Assembly (NCBI GenBank): GCA_003552485.1
Contig: PUMX01000452.1
Location: forward strand, 1 to 30,078
Origin: Candidatus Hydrogenedentota bacterium
GTDB lineage: Bacteria; Hydrogenedentota; Hydrogenedentia; Hydrogenedentales; SLHB01
DNA: 30,078 nt
Direction of reading: 5' to 3'
The notes beneath the pieces were generated by a model. The model was not told where the DNA came from, did not search any database, and saw only the letters and a list, made by a program, of their open reading frames with translations. Positions within the stretch are counted from its first letter, which is position 1. Every line of letters starts with the position of its first letter. Shown in pieces: positions 14,415 to 22,860 of this stretch. Made by a program: the position numbers and the translations under genes.

Positions 14415-15992
14415 CTACAGCAGGCGACTGAGCATCTGCTCAACCAACGCAAATTCCTCCATGGAGAGCCCTGTCCTCATGAGCCGCAGGTCCCATGGAT
14501 ACAGTTGAGTTAGAATCCGGTGGCCGACAATCCACATGCAGACCCCGCACAGCGTTGCGCCCAAAAGCAGTCCATAATACCGGCGCGCCAGCCCAACACA
14601 GGCCTGACGTCTGCACGTCCTCGCTGCGGCGAGTGTTTCATCAGCGCTTAACGGAATGTCGTTCATGCGCCGGCTGGCCGCCTCCTGGGCTGAAGGCAAG
14701 AGCAAGCCGGGATAAACGACGCCGAAAACTGAGGCCGCAATCAGAATGAGGGCCCAGACGTACTGAGTGAAGACGGCGGCTTCCCCGCCGCCTTGGGGCC
14801 AGCGGGTGAGCACCGACATGGCCATCAGTGTGGCAAACAGCGCTACACCCGTGGCAAGCGGAATCGCAATGCCGGGCAGACTGTGCGTAATGGTCCATTG
14901 GTTGCGAGTCACACGAACCGCCCGTCCCGCCGTCGCAGCGCCTACAAATACCACAAACAGTGCGGCCAGCGAATAGCCGGCTACCCGCATTGGAAGTTGC
15001 CGATTCGCCAACATGCTTGCGACGCGCGGTTCCAGTTCAGCCTCGAAGGCGGCTAATTCCGCTCGGGCTTCCTCTATATTGGCGAGCTTCTGATTCAGCG
15101 CTTCCACGTCGCGCTCATCCGCCTCCGCGATTCGGCGGCGGTGGTGAATGGCTGACTCTTGGATCAGCAAGCCGCATCGCGCAGCGGCGACGCCGCCCTG
15201 CGGCGCGCTGGCTATGCGCATGCCCTTGGTTTCGAGTGTCTTCAGCCATGTATCCCAGTTATGAACTTGTCCCGATTCGAGGGCTCGCCGTGCGTCCGCT
15301 GTCACACGCATGGTGTACTGGATGAGCAATTCGCATGACTCCCGAATCGCCTGTTTCCGCAATTCGGCGTACCACCATCCCGTGCGGGGGAGATCCTCGG
15401 GCCAGGAGGGCTGAGGAAACACGACGGGATGTCCACCGCCGTTGGCCTTGGCAACCAGCGCCAGCGACTCGGTGAGACGGTCCTCCCCGCCGTTCTCGAG
15501 CCAAGGCGTGGCCGCGGCTTCAAGGTACAGGGGCAAAGCGTTTTGCGGCGCGTGCTGCGCGGCTTCCCGGAACCGGTCTCGCGCTTCCGAAGCTTGCGCG
15601 CGCCGCAGCAGCGCGCAGCCGTACCGAATCGCCAACGTTGGGTTGCGCGAGTCATGGCTGTACGCTTCTTCGAGATAAGTCAGAACCTCGTCGTGTTCCA
15701 CGCGTTCGGCCAGCGCTTCGAGATAACGCGCGTCGGGATAAGCGGATTGCGCCTGATCCAGTTCGACCGCCTGACGCAGCAGAACACGCGCGGAGGGGGC
15801 ATCAAGGGTCACTGCGCGCTGGTATAGGACTTCGGCGCGATCGTGGCGAAGATAGTTTTCGGAAAACCACAGCAAGCCGGTGAATATCACGCATGAGGCC
15901 ACGCACAACTGGAACGCCCGCCGTGTCCGGCGCGCGCCCAACGTGTCACCCCGTCCACCGAATTCCGGAAAGTAGGCGGTGGGCGTGTTCAC
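14415..15992 (-). CDS. Unrecognised membrane protein with TPR-like and coiled-coil segments
   Basis: I do not recognise a named family for this 525-residue protein. A membrane helix lies at about 27-47. Residues 52-165 are helical text with TPR-like spacing of Ala, Tyr and Leu (for example LYQRAVTLDA and FREAAQHAPQNALPLYLEAA). A charged coiled coil covers about 285-328. Four more membrane helices are at about 338-357, 372-396, 407-432 and 471-492. It probably sits in the inner membrane with the TPR part outside and the C-terminal helices bundled. The start is GTG and overlaps the pgi stop by four bases (GTGA, 15989-15992), so it is translated from the same message as glucose-6-phosphate isomerase. 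No function can be inferred beyond a scaffold-like shape. Confidence 0.85.
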   Translation of the reverse strand: MNTPTAYFPEFGGRGDTLGARRTRRAFQLCVASCVIFTGLLWFSENYLRHDRAEVLYQRAVTLDAPSARVLLRQAVELDQAQSAYPDARYLEALAERVEHDEVLTYLEEAYSHDSRNPTLAIRYGCALLRRAQASEARDRFREAAQHAPQNALPLYLEAAATPWLENGGEDRLTESLALVAKANGGGHPVVFPQPSWPEDLPRTGWWYAELRKQAIRESCELLIQYTMRVTADARRALESGQVHNWDTWLKTLETKGMRIASAPQGGVAAARCGLLIQESAIHHRRRIAEADERDVEALNQKLANIEEARAELAAFEAELEPRVASMLANRQLPMRVAGYSLAALFVVFVGAATAGRAVRVTRNQWTITHSLPGIAIPLATGVALFATLMAMSVLTRWPQGGGEAAVFTQYVWALILIAASVFGVVYPGLLLPSAQEAASRRMNDIPLSADETLAAARTCRRQACVGLARRYYGLLLGATLCGVCMWIVGHRILTQLYPWDLRLMRTGLSMEEFALVEQMLSRLL

Positions 15993-17356
15993 CCGTTGCC
16001 TCCCATGATGGCGCGGGCTATCTGCTTGCCCTCTTCAACGCCCGGCTGGTCAAAGGCGTTTATGTTATACAGGCGCCCCGCCATGGCCGTCTCGACCTCG
16101 AGCATGTACAGAAGCTGGGCGACGGTGTGTGCGTTAACCACGGGCAACTGCACGCGTATGGTGGGCCGGTGGCTTGTCTTTAAGGCGTCCATCGTGCCCT
16201 TGAGTTCGGCGGTCATCAACCGGTTCATGCTCTTGTTGCGCAGATAATCGAGCTCCGTCAGTTCGCTGAGCGTGTCTGGGATACGCAGGCTTCGATCGAA
16301 ACGCCTCACCTCGATAATGTTGATGAGCTTATCGTTGGGACCTTCACGATATAGTTGGATCTGCGAATGCTGGTCCGTTGCGCCAAGCGCCTTCACGGGG
16401 GTCTGCCCTGCGAATACTTCGTCGCCGCCATAGGTATAGCGTTTGCCGAGGCTCTCGGCCCAAAGCTGCCGATACCAATCGGCGACGTCCGCCAAACTGT
16501 CGGCGTAGGGCATGAAGACCGAAATCTTCTTATCCTTGAGGGTATCGGCCAAATAGTGAACCGCGGCCCGAAGATACGCCGGATTCGTTTCCATATCAGA
16601 ATGGCTGCACCGTTCATCCATGACTGCGCAACCCTCGATAAGCCCTTCAATGTCCATGCCAAGCATAGCCGCTGGGAACAGTCCGACGGGAGAGAATACC
16701 GAGAAACGGCCGCCGACGTTAAGCGGGATGGTGAACTCCTTGAGACCATACTTGTCGGCGACGGGATGAAGCAGACTCTTGGGCGCGTCTTCGCCGCGCG
16801 GGTTCGTGGTCACCACCACGTGATCCCGAATGCTGTCTTCCCCCACTTTCTTCTCGATCGCCTGCATGACGATCATCAGTTGCGCCATGGTTTCGGCCGT
16901 GCCGCCGGACTTGCTGATGACGTTGTAAAGCGTCTTTCCCGGTGCGCACAGCCGCATCATCTGGCGGAAGGTGATGGGGTCAATATTATCCATCACGAAC
17001 AGGCGCGGATGTCCATGACGGGCGCGTCTCGTGGTCAGATTATAGTGGGGCGGCAGCAGGGCGGTCGCTAGCGCGCGCGCGCCCAGGGCCGACCCGCCGA
17101 TGCCCAGGATAACGAGGTTGTCATAACCCCGCTCAAGAAAATCGGCGGCGGTGTTCTGGACGTCTTCAATGACGTTCCGTTGCTGGTAGAGATCGTAGAA
17201 TCCGTACACGCCGTCGGCGCGCTCCTGAGCCAGCACCTTGTGCAGCTCCGCGACCCGATGGCTGATATCGTTAAGCTCCTGTGTGCTGATTCCATGATCC
17301 GGCGTGACAGCGCTTGATTTCGCGCGGGAAATGTCGACCCGAATATTCTGATCCAT
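15989..17356 (-). CDS. pgi: Glucose-6-phosphate isomerase
   Basis: This 455-residue cytoplasmic enzyme converts glucose 6-phosphate and fructose 6-phosphate in glycolysis and gluconeogenesis. The sugar-binding motif GIGGSALG lies at 85-92 and the SKSGGTAET phosphate loop at 148-156. The first family signature is around 214-233 (VGGRFSVFSPVGLFPAAML). Catalytic residues by alignment to the family are E301 in WAESLGK, H330 in DQHSQ and K444 in the C-terminal VEEGKQI. The length is that of the short bacterial type (about 450), not the 550-residue E. coli type. The gene starts 7 bases after the helicase stop and overlaps the next gene, so it is the middle gene of a three-gene unit. Confidence 0.97.
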   Translation of the reverse strand: MDQNIRVDISRAKSSAVTPDHGISTQELNDISHRVAELHKVLAQERADGVYGFYDLYQQRNVIEDVQNTAADFLERGYDNLVILGIGGSALGARALATALLPPHYNLTTRRARHGHPRLFVMDNIDPITFRQMMRLCAPGKTLYNVISKSGGTAETMAQLMIVMQAIEKKVGEDSIRDHVVVTTNPRGEDAPKSLLHPVADKYGLKEFTIPLNVGGRFSVFSPVGLFPAAMLGMDIEGLIEGCAVMDERCSHSDMETNPAYLRAAVHYLADTLKDKKISVFMPYADSLADVADWYRQLWAESLGKRYTYGGDEVFAGQTPVKALGATDQHSQIQLYREGPNDKLINIIEVRRFDRSLRIPDTLSELTELDYLRNKSMNRLMTAELKGTMDALKTSHRPTIRVQLPVVNAHTVAQLLYMLEVETAMAGRLYNINAFDQPGVEEGKQIARAIMGGNG

Positions 17357-17363
17357 CGAAGGG

Positions 17364-19961
17364 TCAGTCCTCTGTTTGGTTGAAGAAGCGGTTTAAGGCC
17401 GCCATGACGGCGGCGGTCGATCCCCGAACCGCGCGGACGCCTGGCAAGGACTCCAGAAACATCCTGCCGTAATGCCGGGTGACGATGCGGCTGTCGAGCA
17501 CGACGATGGCGCCTCGATCGTCCCGGCGCCGGATCAGCCGGCCAAAGCCTTGGCGGAACCGGATGACCGCCTGTGGCGCCGTGTATTCCATGAAGGAATT
17601 GCCCCCTTGGGCTTCAATGGCTTCGACACGGGCTTCAAACACCGGCTCTGTTGGAACGCGGAATGGGAGTTTCGGGAGTATAACACACTGCAAAGCTTTG
17701 CCGGCAACGTCCACGCCTTCCCAAAAACTGTGCGTTGCGAACAGCACACTGCCCTTGTTCGCGCGGAACTTGTCGAGCAAATGCGTGCGGTTTTGCGCCC
17801 CTTGTCGCATTGGCTGCATGCCGTTCGCCCGCAACTGCTTTTCAAGTTTCTTATAAGCGTAGTCCAGCGCATAGTACGATGTAAACAGAACGAACACGCC
17901 GCCGCCTGTGATCTGCGCCACTTCGCCCATGGCCTTCGTGCTCGCATCGAGGAAGCCGGGCGCGTCGGGGCGAGGCAAGTCGTTTGGCAAGCCCAGGAGC
18001 GCCTGGTTCTCGAAGTCGAACGGCGACTCCAGCATAACCTCTTCCGTCGGACGATCCTGCACGCGATCGACACCAGTCCGTTGGCGAAAGAATGAGAAGT
18101 TGTTCTTTACCGTCAGCGTCGCCGAAGTCATCACGACAGAAGCCAGGTTGTCATAGACCCATTCAGCCAGATTCGGCCCGACCTCGAGCGGACAGCGCGC
18201 TAACCGGAGCACGTGTTCGTTTTCCGCGTCGATCTCGGCCCAGCGCACCGTGTTGCTTTCCACGTGGTGGCTTGTCATGGCCATGAAGTTCGCGGCAAGC
18301 CTGTTCAGACGGTCGGTATACGCCTCCAACTGCAAACGCTCGCTCGACAGGAGCGGTTCCTCCTCATCGCCAGCGGGGATAGGCAACCGCCGCATATGCT
18401 TAACCAGTCGTTGGCCTGCTTCCGCGCATCGGCTGAGTTCTTCGCAAGCGGGAACCACGTAGACGTGGTGAATCTCACGAAGGCTGGGGTGCTGCAGCGC
18501 CTCGTCCGTCAGGCGCCAGCGGATTTCCCGGCCCACCTGTTTGCAGTGCTCGCCCACGTGTGAACCTAACGCCTTGAAGGCAGCCAGAAGCGCTTCCCGG
18601 GCCGCGGCCAGCGCCGGAAGGGCCTCGTTATCGACGATGTCCAGAATGGGATCAATCTTCTCGGACGAGAGCCAGCCGCTTTCCCGCGCCAGTTGATGCT
18701 TTATAAAGGGAAGCAGGCCTCGCTCTTGATTGCGTTCGGCGCGCACGAAACGCCCGAGCAAGGCGATGGCGCCAAGGCGGGTGACCGACGCGCCGAAATA
18801 GTCCGTGGCTGCGTCTTCAATGTTATGGGCCTCGTCAAGTATGAGGCGGCTGTAAGATGGCAACACGGCAAGGGAGGAGAAGTTGCCGATTTCTTTCTTA
18901 ATGGCGAGGTCCGAGAAGAGCATGTGATGATTAACCACGAGGATCTCGGCTTTGGCCATGTCCCGGCGCGCCCGGCCTACAAAACAGCGCCGTGGAGAAG
19001 GGCAATGGGCGTAGCTGCATGTGTCGGCTTCCGAGCACACGCGGTTCCATACCTCCCGTGGCGGAACAAATGGCAGGTCCGCCAGACTGCCGTCCTCGGT
19101 GCGGCGGGACCATTCTTCGATGGCGTCCAGCGATTGACGGGCGTCCTCGTCCTCGAACAAGGTGGCCTCGCTGTGGGCGGCCTGGAGCTTGCGTAGGCAC
19201 AGGTAGTTGCCTTTCCCTTTAACCAGCACCGCGTTGAAGGGTTCGTCAATGACGTTGCGCAGGAGCGGGATGTCCTTGTGGATAAGTTGTTCCTGCAAGT
19301 TGATGGTGTTCGTGCTGATAACCACGCGCTCTTTGTTACGGACAGCCCACAGCACCGCGGGCAACAGATAGGCCATTGTCTTTCCCACGCCAGTGGGCGC
19401 CTCGATGACGGCCAAGCTGTCGTGGTTAAACGCCTCGGCTACGGCCTCCATCATCCGCACTTGCTGCGGACGCGTTTCATAGCCCGGGAGCACGCGGGCC
19501 AGCGGGCCATTGGGTGCGAAGCAGTCGGCAAGAGCGCCGGGATCAAGGTGGGTCTTGGGTGTGTCGGCGAATGGTTCGACCACTACGTAGACGCGGCTGA
19601 CGGCATTATCCACAATATACACGCCGTGGCCGTGAAACCCGAACAGCGCGGCTACGCGCAGGTCAGCCTCAGACGGAGCGATATGTCCCGACGGGTGATT
19701 GTGAATGACCACTTCCCCGGCCTTCACAGTCTCCTGCAGCGCTGGCACGCCGCCTTCGTGACCCCGTGCGCATACCCGGACCTCGCCCACCCGCTTGTCT
19801 GTGTCCAGCTTACCTGCGAAAAAGACCTCACGCCCGCCCGTGGCCTCAATCTCCCGGGTCATCGCTTCAACTGCGCCGGGGGTGAATCGGACAAGGGCCT
19901 CCTGCCCAAGCTGTTGCGTCTGCTCCACGTCGGGAAAAAGTCCTTCTCGAAGGCGTGCCAA
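17364..19961 (-). CDS. DinG/XPD-type ATP-dependent helicase fused to an N-terminal JAMM (RadC/MPN+-like) domain
   Basis: The 865-residue protein has two parts. Residues 20-135 are a JAMM metalloprotease-like domain: H87 and H89 in HNHPSG, S97 and D100 fit the HxHx7SxxD zinc motif, with E45 as the likely upstream Glu. Residues 160-865 are an XPD/DinG superfamily-2 helicase. Motifs are Walker A EAPTGVGKT (187-195), the iron-sulfur cysteines C255, C315, C320 and C326 (the 5- and 6-residue steps match E. coli DinG), DEAH at 376-379, and motif VI RQGFGRLIRR. Such helicases unwind DNA damage, R-loop or G4 structures. The start is uncertain: no ATG is in frame, TTG at 19961 is the first usable codon with no clear ribosome site, and GTG at 19928 is an alternative. 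pgi follows 7 bases later. Confidence 0.93.
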   Translation of the reverse strand: MARLREGLFPDVEQTQQLGQEALVRFTPGAVEAMTREIEATGGREVFFAGKLDTDKRVGEVRVCARGHEGGVPALQETVKAGEVVIHNHPSGHIAPSEADLRVAALFGFHGHGVYIVDNAVSRVYVVVEPFADTPKTHLDPGALADCFAPNGPLARVLPGYETRPQQVRMMEAVAEAFNHDSLAVIEAPTGVGKTMAYLLPAVLWAVRNKERVVISTNTINLQEQLIHKDIPLLRNVIDEPFNAVLVKGKGNYLCLRKLQAAHSEATLFEDEDARQSLDAIEEWSRRTEDGSLADLPFVPPREVWNRVCSEADTCSYAHCPSPRRCFVGRARRDMAKAEILVVNHHMLFSDLAIKKEIGNFSSLAVLPSYSRLILDEAHNIEDAATDYFGASVTRLGAIALLGRFVRAERNQERGLLPFIKHQLARESGWLSSEKIDPILDIVDNEALPALAAAREALLAAFKALGSHVGEHCKQVGREIRWRLTDEALQHPSLREIHHVYVVPACEELSRCAEAGQRLVKHMRRLPIPAGDEEEPLLSSERLQLEAYTDRLNRLAANFMAMTSHHVESNTVRWAEIDAENEHVLRLARCPLEVGPNLAEWVYDNLASVVMTSATLTVKNNFSFFRQRTGVDRVQDRPTEEVMLESPFDFENQALLGLPNDLPRPDAPGFLDASTKAMGEVAQITGGGVFVLFTSYYALDYAYKKLEKQLRANGMQPMRQGAQNRTHLLDKFRANKGSVLFATHSFWEGVDVAGKALQCVILPKLPFRVPTEPVFEARVEAIEAQGGNSFMEYTAPQAVIRFRQGFGRLIRRRDDRGAIVVLDSRIVTRHYGRMFLESLPGVRAVRGSTAAVMAALNRFFNQTED

Positions 19962-20045
19962 TATCGAAGGGTCTGGCGCCGCGCCGGGAGCGCGGCGATG
20001 TCATTCGGAAGAGAGAGGATACCTTTCGGCACGGGAGTGATACAA

Positions 20046-20078
20046 ACCGGCTGCCCGAGGCCGGCGCGGGCAGCCGGT
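20046..20078 (-). terminator. Rho-independent-type terminator after cysH
   Basis: ACCGGCTGCCCG (20046-20057) and CGGGCAGCCGGT (20067-20078) form a perfect 12-bp GC-rich stem with a 9-base loop. On the minus strand the stem is followed by TTTGT, a short but suitable U-run. It lies 17 bases after the cysH stop and separates the sulfur operon from the helicase operon. Confidence 0.65.
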
Positions 20079-20095
20079 GGTGAGTGAGCAACGAA

Positions 20096-20827
20096 CTATA
20101 TTCCGCTCCCATGAATGTGGATCCCGCATTCTTTGGCGTCCTTTTCCAAAGCGTTGAACCAACGCCACCGGCCGGCTCGCTTGTCTTCCCCCGGTAACGT
20201 GGGTGTAGTGCATATGACGCACCCGATACTCGTGTAACCCTGATCATATAGTGGGTTGTACGGGACGTTGTTTTCGCGGATATAGCGCCAGACATCCTCT
20301 TCGCTCCAGTCGGCGAGCGGCGCCAGCTTGATTAACGGCCGCCCTTCCTGCTGAACGTAGCTTGCTTTTGGCGTCGCTTTCCTAAAATCAGACTGGTCCT
20401 GACGCAGACCCGTGATCCATACGTCCAAAGTGGCCAAAGCGCGTTGGTTTGGCTCAACCTTGCGGACGTGGCAACAAAACTCTTGTTTTGCCTTGCTGTC
20501 AAAGAAGAGGTACTCCCCATGTTGCTGCACCATATGGCTCACGGCCTTGGGATCCGGGGTGAAGCGTTCGACGGCAATGCCGTACCGCTGTTCGATCGCC
20601 TCTATCGCGCCGTAGGTTTCCGTATGGAGCCGAAGGGTGTCCACCGTCAGTACGCGCAGGTCCGGCGCGACTTGGTGGGCCATGTCAATCATGACGCAGC
20701 CCGTGTCCTGGAAGCTGGTCACAATGCCGGCGCGATCTCCATGTTGTTCGTAAGCCCATTGGAGTAACTCCTCCGGACCCATCTCGTTCAACGCGTCAAC
20801 GAGTGCGCGGTTCTCAGTAATCGTCAT
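20096..20827 (-). CDS. cysH: Assimilatory adenylyl-sulfate (APS) reductase, thioredoxin-dependent
   Basis: This 243-residue cytoplasmic enzyme reduces activated sulfate to sulfite. Paired cysteines C118/C119 and C203/C206 are the four ligands of the [4Fe-4S] cluster that marks APS-using reductases, as opposed to the cluster-free PAPS-using type. The nucleophile is C234 in ECGIH near the C-terminus. The nucleotide-binding part includes TSFQDTGCVMIDM (37-49). ATG at 20827 is chosen over an in-frame TTG six codons earlier because it opens the normal family N-terminus. The gene starts 51 bases after the sulfite reductase stop and ends just before a strong terminator, so the two genes form a two-step sulfate-to-sulfide unit. 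APS rather than PAPS specificity is inferred from the cysteines. Confidence 0.95.
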   Translation of the reverse strand: MTITENRALVDALNEMGPEELLQWAYEQHGDRAGIVTSFQDTGCVMIDMAHQVAPDLRVLTVDTLRLHTETYGAIEAIEQRYGIAVERFTPDPKAVSHMVQQHGEYLFFDSKAKQEFCCHVRKVEPNQRALATLDVWITGLRQDQSDFRKATPKASYVQQEGRPLIKLAPLADWSEEDVWRYIRENNVPYNPLYDQGYTSIGCVICTTPTLPGEDKRAGRWRWFNALEKDAKECGIHIHGSGI

Positions 20828-20878
20828 GGTTCTTCTCACTTTCAAGCATTATCGGCTCGGGCGGCTTCACGCTTACTG

Positions 20879-22633
20879 TTACGCGTCCGTCTCGATACGG
20901 TTGAGCAGCGCTTCCATACCCAGGCGATGCGCCCAGTCGCCGAAGCGTTCGTCATGCTGGCGCTCTTCCTTCCATGCGCCCAGCAAATGCGAGATGACTG
21001 TCGCGAGCTGATCGGTTCCGATGTTTTCCATGAGTGGTTCGCACAGGCGTCGTCCCATGTAATCGCCGCCTACATGGAGGTGGTAGCGGTCCGGGCCGTT
21101 GCCGACGATCCCGATTTCGGCGCTGCGTGGCCGAGAGCAGTTATTGGGACAACCGCTCATTCGAATGATTACATCCGCATCCCCATGGCCAGCTTCTTCA
21201 AGGCTGTGAATGACGCCGGGCATGGCCCGTTCAGCCTCTGACATCGCCAGGCCGCATAGAGGTAGCGCGGGACACGCCATCTCGAGGCGGCGCAGTTGGG
21301 ATATGCCTTGGTTGGTAGGAATGCCATACTCATCGAGCATCGCCTGAACCGCCTGGACGTCCTCGTCTCGAATATTGGCTAGTATGGCGTTGTGGTGGGC
21401 TGTCAGTCGCACAGATGGCCGGAACCGCTCGACTATCGCGCGCAATCCGCTCTTAAACTGGATAGCGCCGGGAAAGTCGCGGATGCGCCCGTTTTCGATC
21501 CACACACCCACGTAGTTCAGGCTGTTTTGCGCCTGCTTATGCCAACCTAGGTAGTCCGGTTGCGCTGTCGGTTCGGCGTTTTTCGGCGCGGGGAATTGGC
21601 GGCCGGCATAATCGGAGATCAGTTCGCGGAGTTTCTCTATGCCGCAGTCGTCTACAAGGTACTTCAGGCGCGCGTGACGGCGGTCCTCACGATCGCCGTA
21701 ATCCCGTTGAACCTTCACAATGGCCTCGACAAGCGGAAGAATATCTTCCTCCGGCACGAAGGCTAACGGGGTGGCCAGCCGCGCGTAGGTTTTCGGCTTT
21801 TTGTGCGTGTAACCAAGGCCGCCGCCCACGAGGATCTCATACCCCAGTAGCGCACCCTCCGCGGTAACGGCCATGATGCCGATATCGTTGGTGTAGAGGT
21901 CTATGGAGTTGTCGAAATCCGTGCCCAAGCCGATCTTGAACTTGCGCGGCAGGTATTGCTTGCCATAAAGCGGATCGTCAAAGGGGTCAGCGCCCAAGTC
22001 GGCTAGGTACGTGACGGTCCCGTCTTCGTTGATTCGAGCCTTCTCATCGTCAATCCACAGATCGTAATAGCTGGGCGTGGCCGGCATGAAGCGGTCAGAT
22101 ATCTTCTTAGCCAGGCCATACAAGTCAATGCTGGCGCTCACGAAGCGCGGGTCGATATCGGAAACTGGCGCTGCGATGGTATTGCGCACCACGTCTCCAC
22201 AGGCGCCCATCGTGGTGATTTCCGCGAGGTGGTTCAGGTCGTGGAGCAACGCACGGAAATTGTGCTTGATGACGCCGTGAAACTGGAAGTCCTGGCGCGA
22301 CGTCACCCGCATGTCATTCTGGCCGTACTTGGTGGCCAAATCGTCACAGACCAAGTACTGCTCAGCCGTCAGGTGGCCAGCAGGAAACTTGGTCCGCACC
22401 ATCATCGTGTAATCGCGGTCCAGACCCTGCTTCTTGCGTTCGGTGCGCGTGTCCCGGTCGTCCTGCTGATAAGCCCCGTGGTGTTTGAGCAACTTCGACG
22501 TCCCGTCGCTAAAACTCGGCGATGGGTCGCCCAGTTCCTGCGCAATCGCGCCGTAGAGTCCGTTACTATCTATTTTGAGCTGCTCCGATTTCGTCAGCTC
22601 TTGTTGATCACGATGTATAGGTTCCTTGTGCAT
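20879..22633 (-). CDS. cysI: Sulfite reductase hemoprotein (siroheme and [4Fe-4S])
   Basis: This 584-residue enzyme carries out the six-electron reduction of sulfite to sulfide. The siroheme/iron-sulfur ligands are C454 and C460 (CPALPLC, CX5C) and C495 and C499 (CPNNC, CX3C). Sulfite-binding basic residues occur around RVTSRQDFQFHG (109-120). Two ferredoxin-like and two catalytic half-repeats fit the standard layout. No flavoprotein subunit (cysJ) is in the window, so the electron donor may be ferredoxin or a distant CysJ; the sequence alone does not decide. The start is ATG with AGAGGAA upstream. The 227-base leader contains a candidate promoter and several hairpins. Its partner cysH lies downstream. 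Confidence 0.94.
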   Translation of the reverse strand: MHKEPIHRDQQELTKSEQLKIDSNGLYGAIAQELGDPSPSFSDGTSKLLKHHGAYQQDDRDTRTERKKQGLDRDYTMMVRTKFPAGHLTAEQYLVCDDLATKYGQNDMRVTSRQDFQFHGVIKHNFRALLHDLNHLAEITTMGACGDVVRNTIAAPVSDIDPRFVSASIDLYGLAKKISDRFMPATPSYYDLWIDDEKARINEDGTVTYLADLGADPFDDPLYGKQYLPRKFKIGLGTDFDNSIDLYTNDIGIMAVTAEGALLGYEILVGGGLGYTHKKPKTYARLATPLAFVPEEDILPLVEAIVKVQRDYGDREDRRHARLKYLVDDCGIEKLRELISDYAGRQFPAPKNAEPTAQPDYLGWHKQAQNSLNYVGVWIENGRIRDFPGAIQFKSGLRAIVERFRPSVRLTAHHNAILANIRDEDVQAVQAMLDEYGIPTNQGISQLRRLEMACPALPLCGLAMSEAERAMPGVIHSLEEAGHGDADVIIRMSGCPNNCSRPRSAEIGIVGNGPDRYHLHVGGDYMGRRLCEPLMENIGTDQLATVISHLLGAWKEERQHDERFGDWAHRLGMEALLNRIETDA

Positions 22634-22683
22634 GAGTTCCTCTCTTGTGTGGCCGAGCGCGCTACGGACTAGCCGTATTGCTT

Positions 22684-22710
22684 ACAGGGGCGTCCAGCAG
22701 GCGCCCCTGT
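22684..22710. repeat. Perfect 9-bp hairpin in the cysI leader
   Basis: ACAGGGGCG (22684-22692) and CGCCCCTGT (22702-22710) are exact complements around a 9-base loop. It lies between the candidate cysI promoter and the gene. No T-run follows, so it is more likely a leader-RNA structure or protein-binding site than a terminator. Confidence 0.5.
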
Positions 22711-22718
22711 TAATCTAG

Positions 22719-22739
22719 AAAACACGGCAAACAGCCGCG
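22719..22739 (-). terminator. Weak terminator-like hairpin with U-run in the cysI leader
   Basis: On the minus strand CGCGGC and GCCGTG pair (one G-U) around TGTTT and are followed by TTTTC. The stem is short. It could end folE transcription, or act as an attenuator if the promoter at 22762-22789 is used. Confidence 0.3.
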
Positions 22740-22761
22740 GTAATCCTTATTTTGCCGACTA

Positions 22762-22789
22762 ATTAACTCATGTATCGCCGAAAAGTCAA
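22762..22789 (-). promoter_or_regulatory. Candidate promoter of the cysI-cysH unit
   Basis: On the minus strand the -35 TTGACT (22784-22789, five of six) and the -10 GTTAAT (22762-22767, four of six) are 16 bases apart, in an AT-rich patch 130 bases before the cysI start. Confidence 0.35.
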
Positions 22790-22860
22790 CCCAATCTTCC
22801 TTTTCGCTTCGAGAATTTCCTAGGTTTCCCGGCGTTTACACCGGTCCATGCGAACGGTCG

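Noticed and set aside
20828..20845. TTG start six codons upstream for cysH
   Set aside because: The ATG at 20827 gives the family N-terminus, and the extra residues (KVRRT) are not typical.
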